A stretch of 64,000 nucleotides of DNA, taken from assembly GCA_037893225.1 (NCBI GenBank), contig JAZGUH010000363.1:372001-436000 (forward strand), in the 5' to 3' direction. Positions 1 to 13,616 of the stretch are shown here, piece after piece. Made by a program: the position numbers and the translations under genes. The stretch's first letter is position 1; every line of letters begins with the position of its first letter. The notes under the pieces were generated by a model. The model saw only the letters and a list, made by a program, of their open reading frames with translations, did no database searches and was not told the DNA's origin. The DNA comes from Hippasteria phrygiana. Its lineage: Eukaryota; Echinodermata; Asteroidea; Valvatida; Goniasteridae.

Positions 1-3000
1 TGAGTGTACATGCTATACATTGGACTAGCCGAGACCCCCACAACGCAATTTAGGCCCCACATGAGGGCGTTTTTCGGTCTGAAATGGAACGAAATTGCGC
101 ATAATCTTGATACTGATGGAAAGAGGGACTCATCAGTAACATTTAGACTAATCTCCAGCTCCTCAGACTCAAGTTCAGCCAAATGATGGCCGAGATAAGC
201 CAGTAGGTTTTTCAAACAAATTGTTCTCCATTCCCGCATAAGTGCACATGCTATACAATGGACTAGCCGAGACCTCCACCACGCAACTTGGGCCCCAAAT
301 GAGGGCGTTTTTCGATCTGACATTGAACGAAATTGCGCACAATCTTGATATTGATGGAAAGAGGGACTCCTCAGCAACATCCAGACCAATCTCCAGCTCC
401 GCAGGCCCAAGTTCAGCCAAACGATGGCCGAGATAAGGGAGTAGTATTTTTCGAACTGATTTTGTCTGCATTCCCGCATGAGTGTACATGCTAACAATGG
501 ACTAGCCGAGAACCCCACCACGCAACTTAGGCCCCACATGAGGGCGTTTTTCGATCTGACGTTAAACGAAATTGCGCACAATCTTAATACTGTTGGAAAG
601 AGGGACTACTCAGCAACATCCATACCAATTTCCAGCTCCACAGACGCAAGTTCAGGAGAATGATGGCCGAGATCAGCCAGTAGGTTTTTCGAAAGAATTT
701 TCTGCATTTCCGCATAAGTGCACATGCTATACAATGGACTAGCCGAGACCCCCACCACGCAATTTAGGCCCCATATAAGGGCGTTTTTCGGTCTGACGTT
801 AAACGAAATTGCGCACAATCTTGATACTGATGGAAAGAGGGACTCCTCAGCAACATCCATACCAATTTCCCGCTCTACAGACCCAAGTTCAGCAGAATGA
901 TGGCCGAGATAAGCGAGTTTTTATTTTCGAACTGATTTTTTCTGCATTTCCGCATGAGTGTACATGCTATACATTGGACTAGCCGAGACCCCCACAACGC
1001 AATTTAGGCCCCACATGAGGGCGTTTTTCGGTCTGAAATGGAACGAAATTGCGCATAATCTTGATACTGATGGAAAGAGGGACTCATCAGTAACATTTAG
1101 ACTAATCTCCAGCTCCTCAGACTCAAGTTCAGCCAAATGATGGCCGAGATAAGCCAGTAGGTTTTTCAAACAAATTGTTCTCCATTCCCGCATAAGTGCA
1201 CATGCTATACAATGGACTAGCCGAGACCTCCACCACGCAACTTGGGCCCCAAATGAGGGCGTTTTTCGATCTGACATTGAACGAAATTGCGCACAATCTT
1301 GATATTGATGGAAAGAGGGACTCCTCAGCAACATCCAGACCAATCTCCAGCTCCGCAGGCCCAAGTTCAGCCAAACGATGGCCGAGATAAGGGAGTAGTA
1401 TTTTTCGAACTGATTTTGTCTGCATTCCCGCATGAGTGTACATGCTAACAATGGACTAGCCGAGAACCCCACCACGCAACTTAGGCCCCACATGAGGGCG
1501 TTTTTCGATCTGACGTTAAACGAAATTGCGCACAATCTTGATATTGATGGAAAGAGGGACTCCTCAGCAACATCCATACCATTTTCCAGCTCAACAGACT
1601 CCAGTTCAGCCGAATGATGGCCGAGATAAGCGAGTATTTTTTTTGGAACTGATTTTTTCTGCATTCCCGCATGAGTGTACATGCTATACAATGGACTAGC
1701 CGAGACCCCAACCACGCAACTTGGGCCCCAAATGAGAGCGTTTTTCGGTCTGACATTGAACGAAATTGCGCACAATCTTAATACTGTTGGAAAGAGGGAC
1801 TCATCAGTAACATTTAGACTAATCTCCAGCTCCTCAGACTCAAATTCAGCCAAATGATGGCCGAGATAAGCGAGTAGGTTTTTCAAACAAATTGTTCTCC
1901 ATTTCCGCATCAGTGCACATGCTATACAATGGACTAGCCGAGACCCCCACCACGCAACTTGGGCCCCAAATGAGGGCGTTTTTCGATCTGACATTGAACG
2001 AAATTGCGCACAATCTTGATATTGATGGAAAGAGGGACTCCTCAGAAACATCCAGACCAATCTCCAGCTCCGCAGGCCCAAGTTCAGCCAAATGATGGCC
2101 GAGATAAGCGAGTAGTATTTTTCGAACTGATTTTGTCTGCATTCCCGCATGAGTGTACATGCTAACAATGGACTAGCCGAGAACCCCACCACGCAACTTA
2201 GGCCCCAAATGAGGGCGTTTTTCGGTCTGACGTTAAACGAAATTGCGCACAATCTTGATACTGATGGAAAGAGGGACTCCTCAGCAACATCCATACCAAT
2301 TTCCAGCTCCACAGACGCCAGTTCAGCCGAATAATGGCCGAGATAAGCGAGTATTTTTTTTTCGAACTGATTTTTTCTGCATTCCCGCATGAGTGCACAT
2401 GCTATACAATGGACTAGCCGAGACCCCAAACACGCAACTTGGGCCCCAAATGAGAGCGTTTTTCGGTCTGACATTGAACGAAATTGCGCACAATCTTAAT
2501 ACTGTTGGAAAGAGGGACTCCTCAGCAACATCCAGACCATTTTCCAGCTCCACAGACCCAAGTTCAGGAGAATGATGGCCGAGATAAGCCAGTAGGTTTT
2601 TTAAAAGAATTTTTCTGCATTTCCGCATCAGTGCACATGCTATACAATGGACTAGCCGAGACCCCCACCACGCAATTTAGGCCGCACATCAGCTCGTTTT
2701 TCGGTCTGACATTGAACGAAATTGCGCATAATCTTGATACTGATGGAAAGAGGGACTCATCAGTAACATTTAGACTAATCTCCAGCTCCTCAGACTCAAG
2801 TTTAGCCAAATGATGGCCGAGATAAGCGAGTAGGTTTTTCAAACAAATTTTTCTCCATTCCCGCATAAGTGCACATGCTATACAATGGACTAGCCGAGAC
2901 CCCCACCACGCAATTTAGGCCCCACATGAGGGCGTTTTTCGGTCTGACATTGAACGAAATTGCGCATAATCTTGATACTGATGGAAAGAGGGACTCCTCA

Positions 3001-6000
3001 GCAACATCCAGACCAATCTCCAGCTCCGCAGGCCCAAGTTCAGCCAAATGATGGCCGAGATAAGGGAGTAGTATTTTTCGAACTGATTTTGTCTGCATTC
3101 CCGCATGAGTGTACATGCTAACAATGGACTAGCCGAGAACCCCACCACGCAACTTAGGCCCCAAATGAGGGCGTTTTTCGGTCTGACGTTAAACGAAATT
3201 GCGCACAATCTTGATATTGATGGAAAGAGGGACTCCTCAGCAACATCCATACCATTTTCCAGCTCAACAGACTCCAGTTCAGCCGAATGATGGCCGAGAT
3301 AAGCGAGTATTTTTTTTGGAACTGATTTTTTCTGCATTCCCGCATGAGTGTACATGCTATACAATGGACTAGCCGAGACCCCAACCACGCAACTTGGGCC
3401 CCAAATGAGAGCGTTTTTCGGTCTGACATTGAACGAAATTGCGCACAATCTTAATACTGTTGGAAAGAGGGACTACTCAGCAACATCCATACCAATTTCC
3501 AGCTCCACAGACGCAAGTTCAGGAGAATGATGGCCGAGATCAGCCAGTAGGTTTTTCGAAAGAATTTTCTGCATTTCCGCATAAGTGCACATGCTATACA
3601 ATGGACTAGCCGAGACCCCCACCACGCAATTTAGGCCCCATATAAGGGCGTTTTTCGGTCTGACGTTAAACGAAATTGCGCACAATCTTGATACTGATGG
3701 AAAGAGGGACTCCTCAGCAACATCCATACCAATTTCCCGCTCTACAGACCCAAGTTCAGCAGAATGATGGCCGAGATAAGCGAGTTTTTATTTTCGAACT
3801 GATTTTTTCTGCATTTCCGCATGAGTGTACATGCTATACATTGGACTAGCCGAGACCCCCACAACGCAATTTAGGCCCCACATGAGGGCGTTTTTCGGTC
3901 TGAAATGGAACGAAATTGCGCATAATCTTGATACTGATGGAAAGAGGGACTCATCAGTAACATTTAGACTAATCTCCAGCTCCTCAGACTCAAGTTCAGC
4001 CAAATGATGGCCGAGATAAGCCAGTAGGTTTTTCAAACAAATTGTTCTCCATTCCCGCATAAGTGCACATGCTATACAATGGACTAGCCGAGACCTCCAC
4101 CACGCAACTTGGGCCCCAAATGAGGGCGTTTTTCGATCTGACATTGAACGAAATTGCGCACAATCTTGATATTGATGGAAAGAGGGACTCCTCAGCAACA
4201 TCCAGACCAATCTCCAGCTCCGCAGGCCCAAGTTCAGCCAAACGATGGCCGAGATAAGGGAGTAGTATTTTTCGAACTGATTTTGTCTGCATTCCCGCAT
4301 GAGTGTACATGCTAACAATGGACTAGCCGAGAACCCCACCACGCAACTTAGGCCCCACATGAGGGCGTTTTTCGATCTGACGTTAAACGAAATTGCGCAC
4401 AATCTTGATATTGATGGAAAGAGGGACTCCTCAGCAACATCCATACCATTTTCCAGCTCAACAGACTCCAGTTCAGCCGAATGATGGCCGAGATAAGCGA
4501 GTATTTTTTTTGGAACTGATTTTTTCTGCATTCCCGCATGAGTGTACATGCTATACAATGGACTAGCCGAGACCCCAACCACGCAACTTGGGCCCCAAAT
4601 GAGAGCGTTTTTCGGTCTGACATTGAACGAAATTGCGCACAATCTTAATACTGTTGGAAAGAGGGACTACTCAGCAACATCCATACCAATTTCCAGCTCC
4701 ACAGACGCAAGTTCAGGAGAATGATGGCCGAGATCAGCCAGTAGGTTTTTCGAAAGAATTTTCTGCATTTCCGCATAAGTGCACATGCTATACAATGGAC
4801 TAGCCGAGACCCCCACCACGCAACTTGGGCCCCAAATGAGGGCGTTTTTCGATCTGACATTGAACGAAATTGCGCACAATCTTGATATTGATGGAAAGAG
4901 GGACTCCTCAGCAACATCCATACCAATTTCCAGCTCCACAGACGCCAGTTCAGCCGAATAATGGCCGAGATAAGCGAGTATTTTTTTTTCGAACTGATTT
5001 TTTCTGCATTCCCGCATGAGTGCACATGCTATACAATGGACTAGCCGAGACCCCAAACACGCAACTTGGGCCCCAAATGAGAGCGTTTTTCGGTCTGACA
5101 TTGAACGAAATTGCGCACAATCTTAATACTGTTGGAAAGAGGGACTCCTCAGCAACATCCAGACCATTTTCCAGCTCCACAGACCCAAGTTCAGGAGAAT
5201 GATGGCCGAGATAAGCCAGTAGGTTTTTTAAAAGAATTTTTCTGCATTTCCGCATCAGTGCACATGCTATACAATGGACTAGCCGAGACCCCCACCACGC
5301 AATTTAGGCCGCACATCAGGGCGTTTTTCGGTCTGACATTGAACGAAATTGCGCATAATCTTGATACTGATGGAAAGAGGGACTCATCAGTAACATTTAG
5401 ACTAATCTCCAGCTCCTCAGACTCAAATTTAGCCAAATGATGGCCGAGATAAGCGAGTAGGTTTTTCAAACAAATTGTTCTCCATTTCCGCATCAGTGCA
5501 CATGCTATACAATGGACTAGCCGAGACCCCCACCACGCAACTTGGGCCCCAAATGAGGGCGTTTTTCGATCTGACATTGAACGAAATTGCGCACAATCTT
5601 GATATTGATGGAAAGAGGGACTCCTCAGCAACATCCAGACCAATCTCCAGCTCCGCAGGCCCAAGTTCAGCCAAATGATGGCCGAGATAAGCGAGTAGTA
5701 TTTTTCGAACTGATTTTGTCGGCATTCCCGCATGAGTGTACATGCTAACAATGGACTAGCCGAGAACCCCACCACGCAACTTAGGCCCCAAATGAGGGCG
5801 TTTTTCGGTCTGACGTTAAACGAAATTGCGCACAATCTTGATACTGATGGAAAGAGGGACTCCTCAGCAACATCCATACCAATTTCCAGCTCCACAGACG
5901 CCAGTTCAGCCGAATAATGGCCGAGATAAGCGAGTATTTTTTTTTCGAACTGATTTTTTCTGCATTCCCGCATGAGTGCACATGCTATACAATGGACTAG

Positions 6001-9000
6001 CCGAGACCCCAAACACGCAACTTGGGCCCCAAATGAGAGCGTTTTTCGGTCTGACATTGAACGAAATTGCGCACAATCTTAATACTGTTGGAAAGAGGGA
6101 CTCCTCAGCAACATCCAGACCATTTTCCAGCTCCACAGACCCAAGTTCAGGAGAATGATGGCCGAGATAAGCCAGTAGGTTTTTTAAAAGAATTTTTCTG
6201 CATTTCCGCATCAGTGCACATGCTATACAATGGACTAGCCGAGACCCCCACCACGCAATTTAGGCCGCACATCAGCTCGTTTTTCGGTCTGACATTGAAC
6301 GAAATTGCGCATAATCTTGATACTGATGGAAAGAGGGACTCATCAGTAACATTTAGACTAATCTCCAGCTCCTCAGACTCAAGTTTAGCCAAATGATGGC
6401 CGAGATAAGCGAGTAGGTTTTTCAAACAAATTTTTCTCCATTCCCACATAAGTGCACATGCTATACAATGGACTAGCCGAGACCCCCACCACGCAATTTA
6501 GGCCCCACATGAGGGCGTTTTTCGGTCTGACATTGAACGAAATTGCGCATAATCTTGATACTGATGGAAAGAGGGACTCCTCAGCAACATCCAGACCAAT
6601 CTCCAGCTCCGCAGGCCCAAGTTCAGCCAAATGATGGCCGAGATAAGGGAGTAGTATTTTTCGAACTGATTTTGTCTGCATTCCCGCATGAGTGTACATG
6701 CTAACAATGGACTAGCCGAGAACCCCACCACGCAACTTAGGCCCCAAATGAGGGCGTTTTTCGGTCTGACGTTAAACGAAATTGCGCACAATCTTGATAT
6801 TGATGGAAAGAGGGACTCCTCAGCAACATCCATACCATTTTCCAGCTCAACAGACTCCAGTTCAGCCGAATGATGGCCGAGATAAGCGAGTATTTTTTTT
6901 TCGAACTGATTTTTTCTGCATTCCCGCATGAGTGCACATGCTATACAATGGACTAGCCGAGACCCCAAACACGCAACTTGGGCCCCAAATGAGAGCGTTT
7001 TTCGGACTGACATTGAACGAAATTGCGCACAATCTTAATACTGTTGGAAAGAGGGACTCCTCAGCAACATCCAGACCATTTTCCAGCTCCACAGACCCAA
7101 GTTCAGGAGAATGATGGCCGAGATAAGCCAGTAGGTTTTTTTAAAGAATTTTTCTGCATTTCCGCATCAGTGCACATGCTATACAATGGACTAGCCGAGA
7201 CCCCCACCACGCAATTTAGGCCGCACATCAGGGCGTTTTTCGGTCTGACATTGAACGAAATTGCGCATAATCTTGATACTGATGGAAAGAGGGACTCATC
7301 AGTAACATTTAGACTAATCTCCAGCTCCTCAGACTCAAATTCAGCCAAATGATGGCCGAGATAAGCGAGTAGGTTTTTCAAACAAATTGTTCTCCATTTC
7401 CGCATCAGTGCACATGCTATACAATGGACTAGCCGAGACCCCCACCACGCAACTTGGGCCCCAAATGAGGGCGTTTTTCGATCTGACATTGAACGAAATT
7501 GCGCACAATCTTGATATTGATGGAAAGAGGGACTCCTCAGCAACATCCAGACCAATCTCCAGCTCCGCAGGCCCAAGTTCAGCCAAATGATGGCCGAGAT
7601 AAGCGAGTAGTATTTTTCGAACTGATTTTGTCGGCATTCCCGCATGAGTGTACATGCTAACAATGGACTAGCCGAGAACCCCACCACGCAACTTAGGCCC
7701 CAAATGAGGGCGTTTTTCGGTCTGACGTTAAACGAAATTGCGCACAATCTTGATACTGATGGAAAGAGGGACTCCTCAGCAACATCCATACCAATTTCCA
7801 GCTCCACAGACGCCAGTTCAGCAGAATAATGGCCGAGATAAGCGAGTATTTTTTTTTCGAACTGATTTTTTCTGCATTCCCGCATGAGTGCACATGCTAT
7901 ACAATGGACTAGCCGAGACCCCAAACACGCAACTTGGGCCCCAAATGAGAGCGTTTTTCGGTCTGACATTGAACGAAATTGCGCACAATCTTAATACTGT
8001 TGGAAAGAGGGACTCCTCAGCAACATCCAGACCATTTTCCAGCTCCACAGACCCAAGTTCAGGAGAATGATGGCCGAGATAAGCCAGTAGGTTTTTTAAA
8101 AGAATTTTTCTGCATTTCCGCATCAGTGCACATGCTATACAATGGACTAGCCGAGACCCCCACCACGCAATTTAGGCCGCACATCAGCTCGTTTTTCGGT
8201 CTGACATTGAACGAAATTGCGCATAATCTTGATACTGATGGAAAGAGGGACTCATCAGTAACATTTAGACTAATCTCCAGCTCCTCAGACTCAAGTTTAG
8301 CCAAATGATGGCCGAGATAAGCGAGTAGGTTTTTCAAACAAATTTTTCTCCATTCCCACATAAGTGCACATGCTATACAATGGACTAGCCGAGACCCCCA
8401 CCACGCAATTTAGGCCCCACATGAGGGCGTTTTTCGGTCTGACATTGAACGAAATTGCGCATAATCTTGATACTGATGGAAAGAGGGACTCCTCAGCAAC
8501 ATCCAGACCAATCTCCAGCTCCGCAGGCCCAAGTTCAGCCAAATGATGGCCGAGATAAGGGAGTAGTATTTTTCGAACTGATTTTGTCTGCATTCCCGCA
8601 TGAGTGTACATGCTAACAATGGACTAGCCGAGAACCCCACCACGCAACTTAGGCCCCAAATGAGGGCGTTTTTCGGTCTGACGTTAAACGAAATTGCGCA
8701 CAATCTTGATATTGATGGAAAGAGGGACTCCTCAGCAACATCCATACCATTTTCCAGCTCAACAGACTCCAGTTCAGCCGAATGATGGCCGAGATAAGCG
8801 AGTATTTTTTTTGGAACTGATTTTTTCTGCATTCCCGCATGAGTGTACATGCTATACAATGGACTAGCCGAGACCCCAACCACGCAACTTGGGCCCCAAA
8901 TGAGAGCGTTTTTCGGTCTGACATTGAACGAAATTGCGCACAATCTTAATACTGTTGGAAAGAGGGACTACTCAGCAACATCCATACCAATTTCCAGCTC

Positions 9001-12000
9001 CACAGACGCAAGTTCAGGAGAATGATGGCCGAGATCAGCCAGTAGGTTTTTCGAAAGAATTTTCTGCATTTCCGCATAAGTGCACATGCTATACAATGGA
9101 CTAGCCGAGACCCCCACCACGCAATTTAGGCCCCATATAAGGGCGTTTTTCGGTCTGACGTTAAACGAAATTGCGCACAATCTTGATACTGATGGAAAGA
9201 GGGACTCCTCAGCAACATCCATACCAATTTCCCGCTCTACAGACCCAAGTTCAGCAGAATGATGGCCGAGATAAGCGAGTTTTTATTTTCGAACTGATTT
9301 TTTCTGCATTTCCGCATGAGTGTACATGCTATACATTGGACTAGCCGAGACCCCCACAACGCAATTTAGGCCCCACATGAGGGCGTTTTTCGGTCTGAAA
9401 TGGAACGAAATTGCGCATAATCTTGATACTGATGGAAAGAGGGACTCATCAGTAACATTTAGACTAATCTCCAGCTCCTCAGACTCAAATTCAGCCAAAT
9501 GATGGCCGAGATAAGCGAGTAGGTTTTTCAAACAAATTGTTCTCCATTTCCGCATCAGTGCACATGCTATACAATGGACTAGCCGAGACCCCAAACACGC
9601 AACTTGGGCCCCAAATGAGAGCGTTTTTCGGTTTGACATTGAACGAAATTGCGCACAATCTTAATACTGTTGGAAAGAGGGACTCCTCAGCAACATCCAG
9701 ACCATTTTCCAGCTCCACAGACCCAAGTTCAGGAGAATGATGGCCGAGATAAGCCAGTAGGTTTTTTAAAAGAATTTTTCTGCATTTCCGCATCAGTGCA
9801 CATGCTATACAATGGACTAGCCGAGACCCCCACCACGCAATTTAGGCCGCACATCAGCTCGTTTTTCGGTTTGACATTGAACGAAATTGCGCATAATCTT
9901 GATACTGATGGAAAGAGGGACTCATCAGTAACATTTAGACTAATCTCCAGCTCCTCAGACTCAAGTTTAGCCAAATGATGGCCGAGATAAGCGAGTAGGT
10001 TTTTCAAACAAATTTTTCTCCATTCCCGCATAAGTGTACATGCTAACAATGGACTAGCCGAGAACCCCACCACGCAACTTAGGCCCCAAATGAGGGCGTT
10101 TTTCGGTCTGACGTTAAACGAAATTGCGCACAATCTTGATACTGATGGAAAGAGGGACTCCTCAGCAACATCCATACCAATTTCCAGCTCTACAGACCCA
10201 AGTTCAGCAGAATGATGGCCGAGATAAGCGAGTATTTTTTTTCGAACTGATTTTTTCTGCATTTCCGCATGAGTGTACATGCTATACATTGGACTAGCCG
10301 AGACCCCCACAACGCAATTTAGGCCCCACATGAGGGCGTTTTTCGGTCTGAAATGGAACGAAATTGCGCATAATCTTGATATTGATGGAAAGAGGGACTC
10401 CTCAGCAACATCCAGACCAATCTCCAGCTCCGCAGGCCCAAGTTCAGCCAAATGATGGCCGAGATAAGGGAGTAGTATTTTTCGAACTGATTTTGTCTGC
10501 ATTCCCGCATGAGTGTACATGCTAACAATGGACTAGCCGAGAACCCCACCACGCAACTTAGGCCCCAAATGAGGGCGTTTTTCGGTCTGACGTTAAACGA
10601 AATTGCGCACAATCTTGATATTGATGGAAAGAGGGACTCCTCAGCAACATCCATACCATTTTCCAGCTCAACAGACTCCAGTTCAGCCGAATGATGGCCG
10701 AGATAAGCGAGTATTTTTTTTGGAACTGATTTTTTCTGCATTTCCGCATCAGTGTACATGCTATACAATGGACTAGCCGAGACCCCAACCACGCAACTTG
10801 GGCCCCAAATGAGAGCGTTTTTCGGTCTGACATTGAACGAAATTGCGCACAATCTTAATACTGTTGGAAAGAGGGACTACTCAGCAACATCCATACCAAT
10901 TTCCAGCTCCACAGACGCAAGTTCAGGAGAATGATGGCCGAGATCAGCCAGTAGGTTTTTCGAAAGAATTTTCTGCATTTCCGCATAAGTGCACATGCTA
11001 TACAATGGACTAGCCCAGACCCCCACCACGCAATTTAGGCCCCATATAAGGGCGTTTTTCGGTCTGACGTTAAACGAAATTGCGCACAATCTTGATACTG
11101 ATGGAAAGAGGGACTCCTCAGCAACATCCATACCAATTTCCCGCTCTACAGACCCAAGTTCAGCCGAATGATGGCCGAGATAAGCGAGTTTTTATTTTCG
11201 AACTGATTTTTTCTGCATTTCCGCATGAGTGTACATGCTAACAATGGACTAGCCGAGAACCCCACCACGCAACTTAGGCCCCAAATGAGTGCGTTTTTCG
11301 GTCTGACGTTGAACAAAATTGCGCAAAATCTTTACTGATTGAAAGTGGGACTCATCAGTAACATTTAGACCAATCTCCAGCTCCTCAGACTCAAGTTCAG
11401 CCAAATGATGGCCGAGATAAGCGAGTAGGTTTTTCAAACAAATTTTTCTCCATTCCCGCATAAGTGCACATGCTATACAATGGACTAGCCGAGACCCCCA
11501 CCACGCAACTTGGGCCCCAAATGAGGGCGTTTTTCGATCTGACATTGAACGAAATTGCGGACAATCTTGATATTGATGGAAAGAGGGACTCCTCAGCAAC
11601 ATCCAGACCAATTTCCAGCTCCGCAGGCCCAAGTTCAGCCAAATGATGGCCGAGATAAGCGAGTAGTATTTTTCGAACTGATTTTGTCTCCATTCCCGCA
11701 TAAGTGCACATGCTATACAATGGACTAGCCGAGACCCCCACCACGCAACTTGGGCCCCAAATGAGGGCGTTTTTCGATCTGACATTGAACGAAATTGCGG
11801 ACAATCTTGATATTGATGGAAAGAGTGACTCCTCAGCAACATCCAGACCAATTTCCAGCTCCGCAGGCCCAAGTTCAGCCAAATGATGGCCGAGATAAGC
11901 GAGTAGTATTTTACGAACTGATTTTGTCTGCATTCCCGCATGAGTGTACATGCTAACAATGAACTAGCCGAGAACCCCACGCAACTTAGGCCCCAAATGA

Positions 12001-13616
12001 GGGCGTTTTTCGGTCTGAAATTGAACGAAATTGCGCATAATCTTGATACTGATGGAAAGAGGGACTCATCAGTAACATTTAGACTAATCTCCAGCTCCTC
12101 AGACTCAAGTTCAGCCAAATGATGGCCGAGATAAGCGAGTAGGTTTTTCTAACGAATGTTTCTGCATTCCCGCATAAGTGCACATGCTATACAATGGACT
12201 AGCCGAGACCCCCACCACGCAACTTGGGCCCCAAATGAGGGCGTTTTTCGGTCTGAAATTGAACGAAATTGCGCATAATCTTGATACTGATGGAAAGAGG
12301 GACTCATCAGTAACATTTAGACTAATCTCCAGCTCCTCAGACTCAAGTTCAGCCAAATGATGGCCGAGATAAGCGAGTAGGTTTTTCTAACGAATGTTTC
12401 TGCATTCCCGCATAAGTGCACATGCTATACAATGTACGAGCCGAGACCCCCACCACGCAACTTGGGCCCCAAATGAGGGTGTTTTTCGGTCTGACATTGA
12501 ACGAAATTGCGCACAATCTTGATACTGTTGGAAAGAGGGACTCCTCAGCAACATCCATACTAATTTCCAGCTCCACAGACGCCAGTTCAGCCAAATGATG
12601 GCCGAGATAAGCGAGTATTTTTTTTCGAACTGATTTTGTATGCATTCCCCCATGAGTGTACATGCTATACAATGGACTAGCCGAGACCCCCACCACGCAA
12701 CTTGGGCCCCAAATGAGGGCACTTTTCGGCCTGACGTTAAACGAAATTGCGCACAATCTTGATACTGTTGGAAAGAGGGACTCCTCAGCAACATCCAGAA
12801 CAATCTCCAGCTCTATAGACCACAGGTTAGCCGAATGATGGCCGAGACAAGCGAGTAGGTTTTTCTAACGAATGTTTCTGCATTCCCGCATAAGTGCACA
12901 TGCTATACAATGTACTAGCCGAGACCCCCACCACGCAACTTGGGCCCCACATGAGGGCGTTTTTCGGTCTGACATTGAACGAAATTGCGCATAATCTTGA
13001 TACTGATGGAAAGAGGGACTCCTCAGCAACATCCAGACCAATTTCCAGCTCCGCAGGCCCAAGTTCAGCCGAATGATGGCCGAGATAAGCGAGTAGTATT
13101 TTTCGAACTGATTTTGTCTCCATTCCCGCATAAGTGCACATGCTATACAATGGACTAGCCGAGACCCCCACCACGCAACTTGGGCACCAAATGAGGGCGT
13201 TTTTCGATCTGACATTGAACGAAATTGCGGACAATCTTGATACTGATGGAAAGAGGGACTCCTCAGCAACATCCAGACCAATTTCCATCTCCGCAGGCCC
13301 AAGTTCAGCTAAATGATGCCCGAGATAAGCGAGTAGTATGTTTTGAACTGATTTTGTCTGCATTCCTGCATGAGTGTACATGCTATACAATGGACTAGCC
13401 GAAAACCCCACCACGCAACTTGGGCCCCAAATGAGGGCGTTTTTTGATCTGACGTTGAACGAAATTGCGCACAATCTTGATAGCTTTGGAAAGAGGGACT
13501 CCTCAGCAACACCCAGACCAATTTCCAGCTCCGCAGGCCCAAGTTCAGCCAAATGATGACCGAGATAAGCGAGTATTTTTTTTCGAACTGATTTTGTCTG
13601 CATTCCCGCATGAGTG
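1..13616. repeat. 239-bp satellite array, left block (about 57 monomers)
   Basis: Head-to-tail monomers begin near 4, 242, 482, 718, 958, 1196 and so on to 13374 and 13614, spaced 236-243 bp with a mean near 239. Every unit carries GTGYACATGCTATACAATGG near its start, then CGAGACCCCCACCACGCAAC, a central GAACGAAATTGCGCACAATC, and a T-rich stretch before the next unit. The array runs off the left edge. Monomers fall into variants, for example those reading CATGCTAACAATGG (482, 1436, 2153, 3109) against CATGCTATACAATGG. These variants recur in order, so the array has higher-order structure. Both strands are open over long distances, but length changes between monomers shift the frame, so no gene is called. 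No known satellite family was recognised. Confidence 0.97.
5020..8843. repeat. Four 956-bp four-monomer units forming two 1,912-bp higher-order repeats
   Basis: A marker monomer variant, reading AGACCCCAAACACGCAAC, occurs at 5020, 5976, 6932 and 7888, exactly 956 bp apart. Units 1 and 3 are alike and units 2 and 4 are alike. For example, the variant CATCAGCTCG occurs only in units 2 and 4 (near 6273 and 8185), while CATCAGGGCG occurs in units 1 and 3. The homogenised unit is therefore an eight-monomer block of 1,912 bp present twice in tandem. This is the organisation expected of a satellite spread by unequal exchange. Confidence 0.9.

Noticed and set aside
1..13600. Dozens of open frames of 60-517 codons on both strands in the satellite
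   Set aside because: They repeat with the monomer, exist in several frames at once, shift with monomer length, and often lack an ATG start. They are by-products of the repeat.
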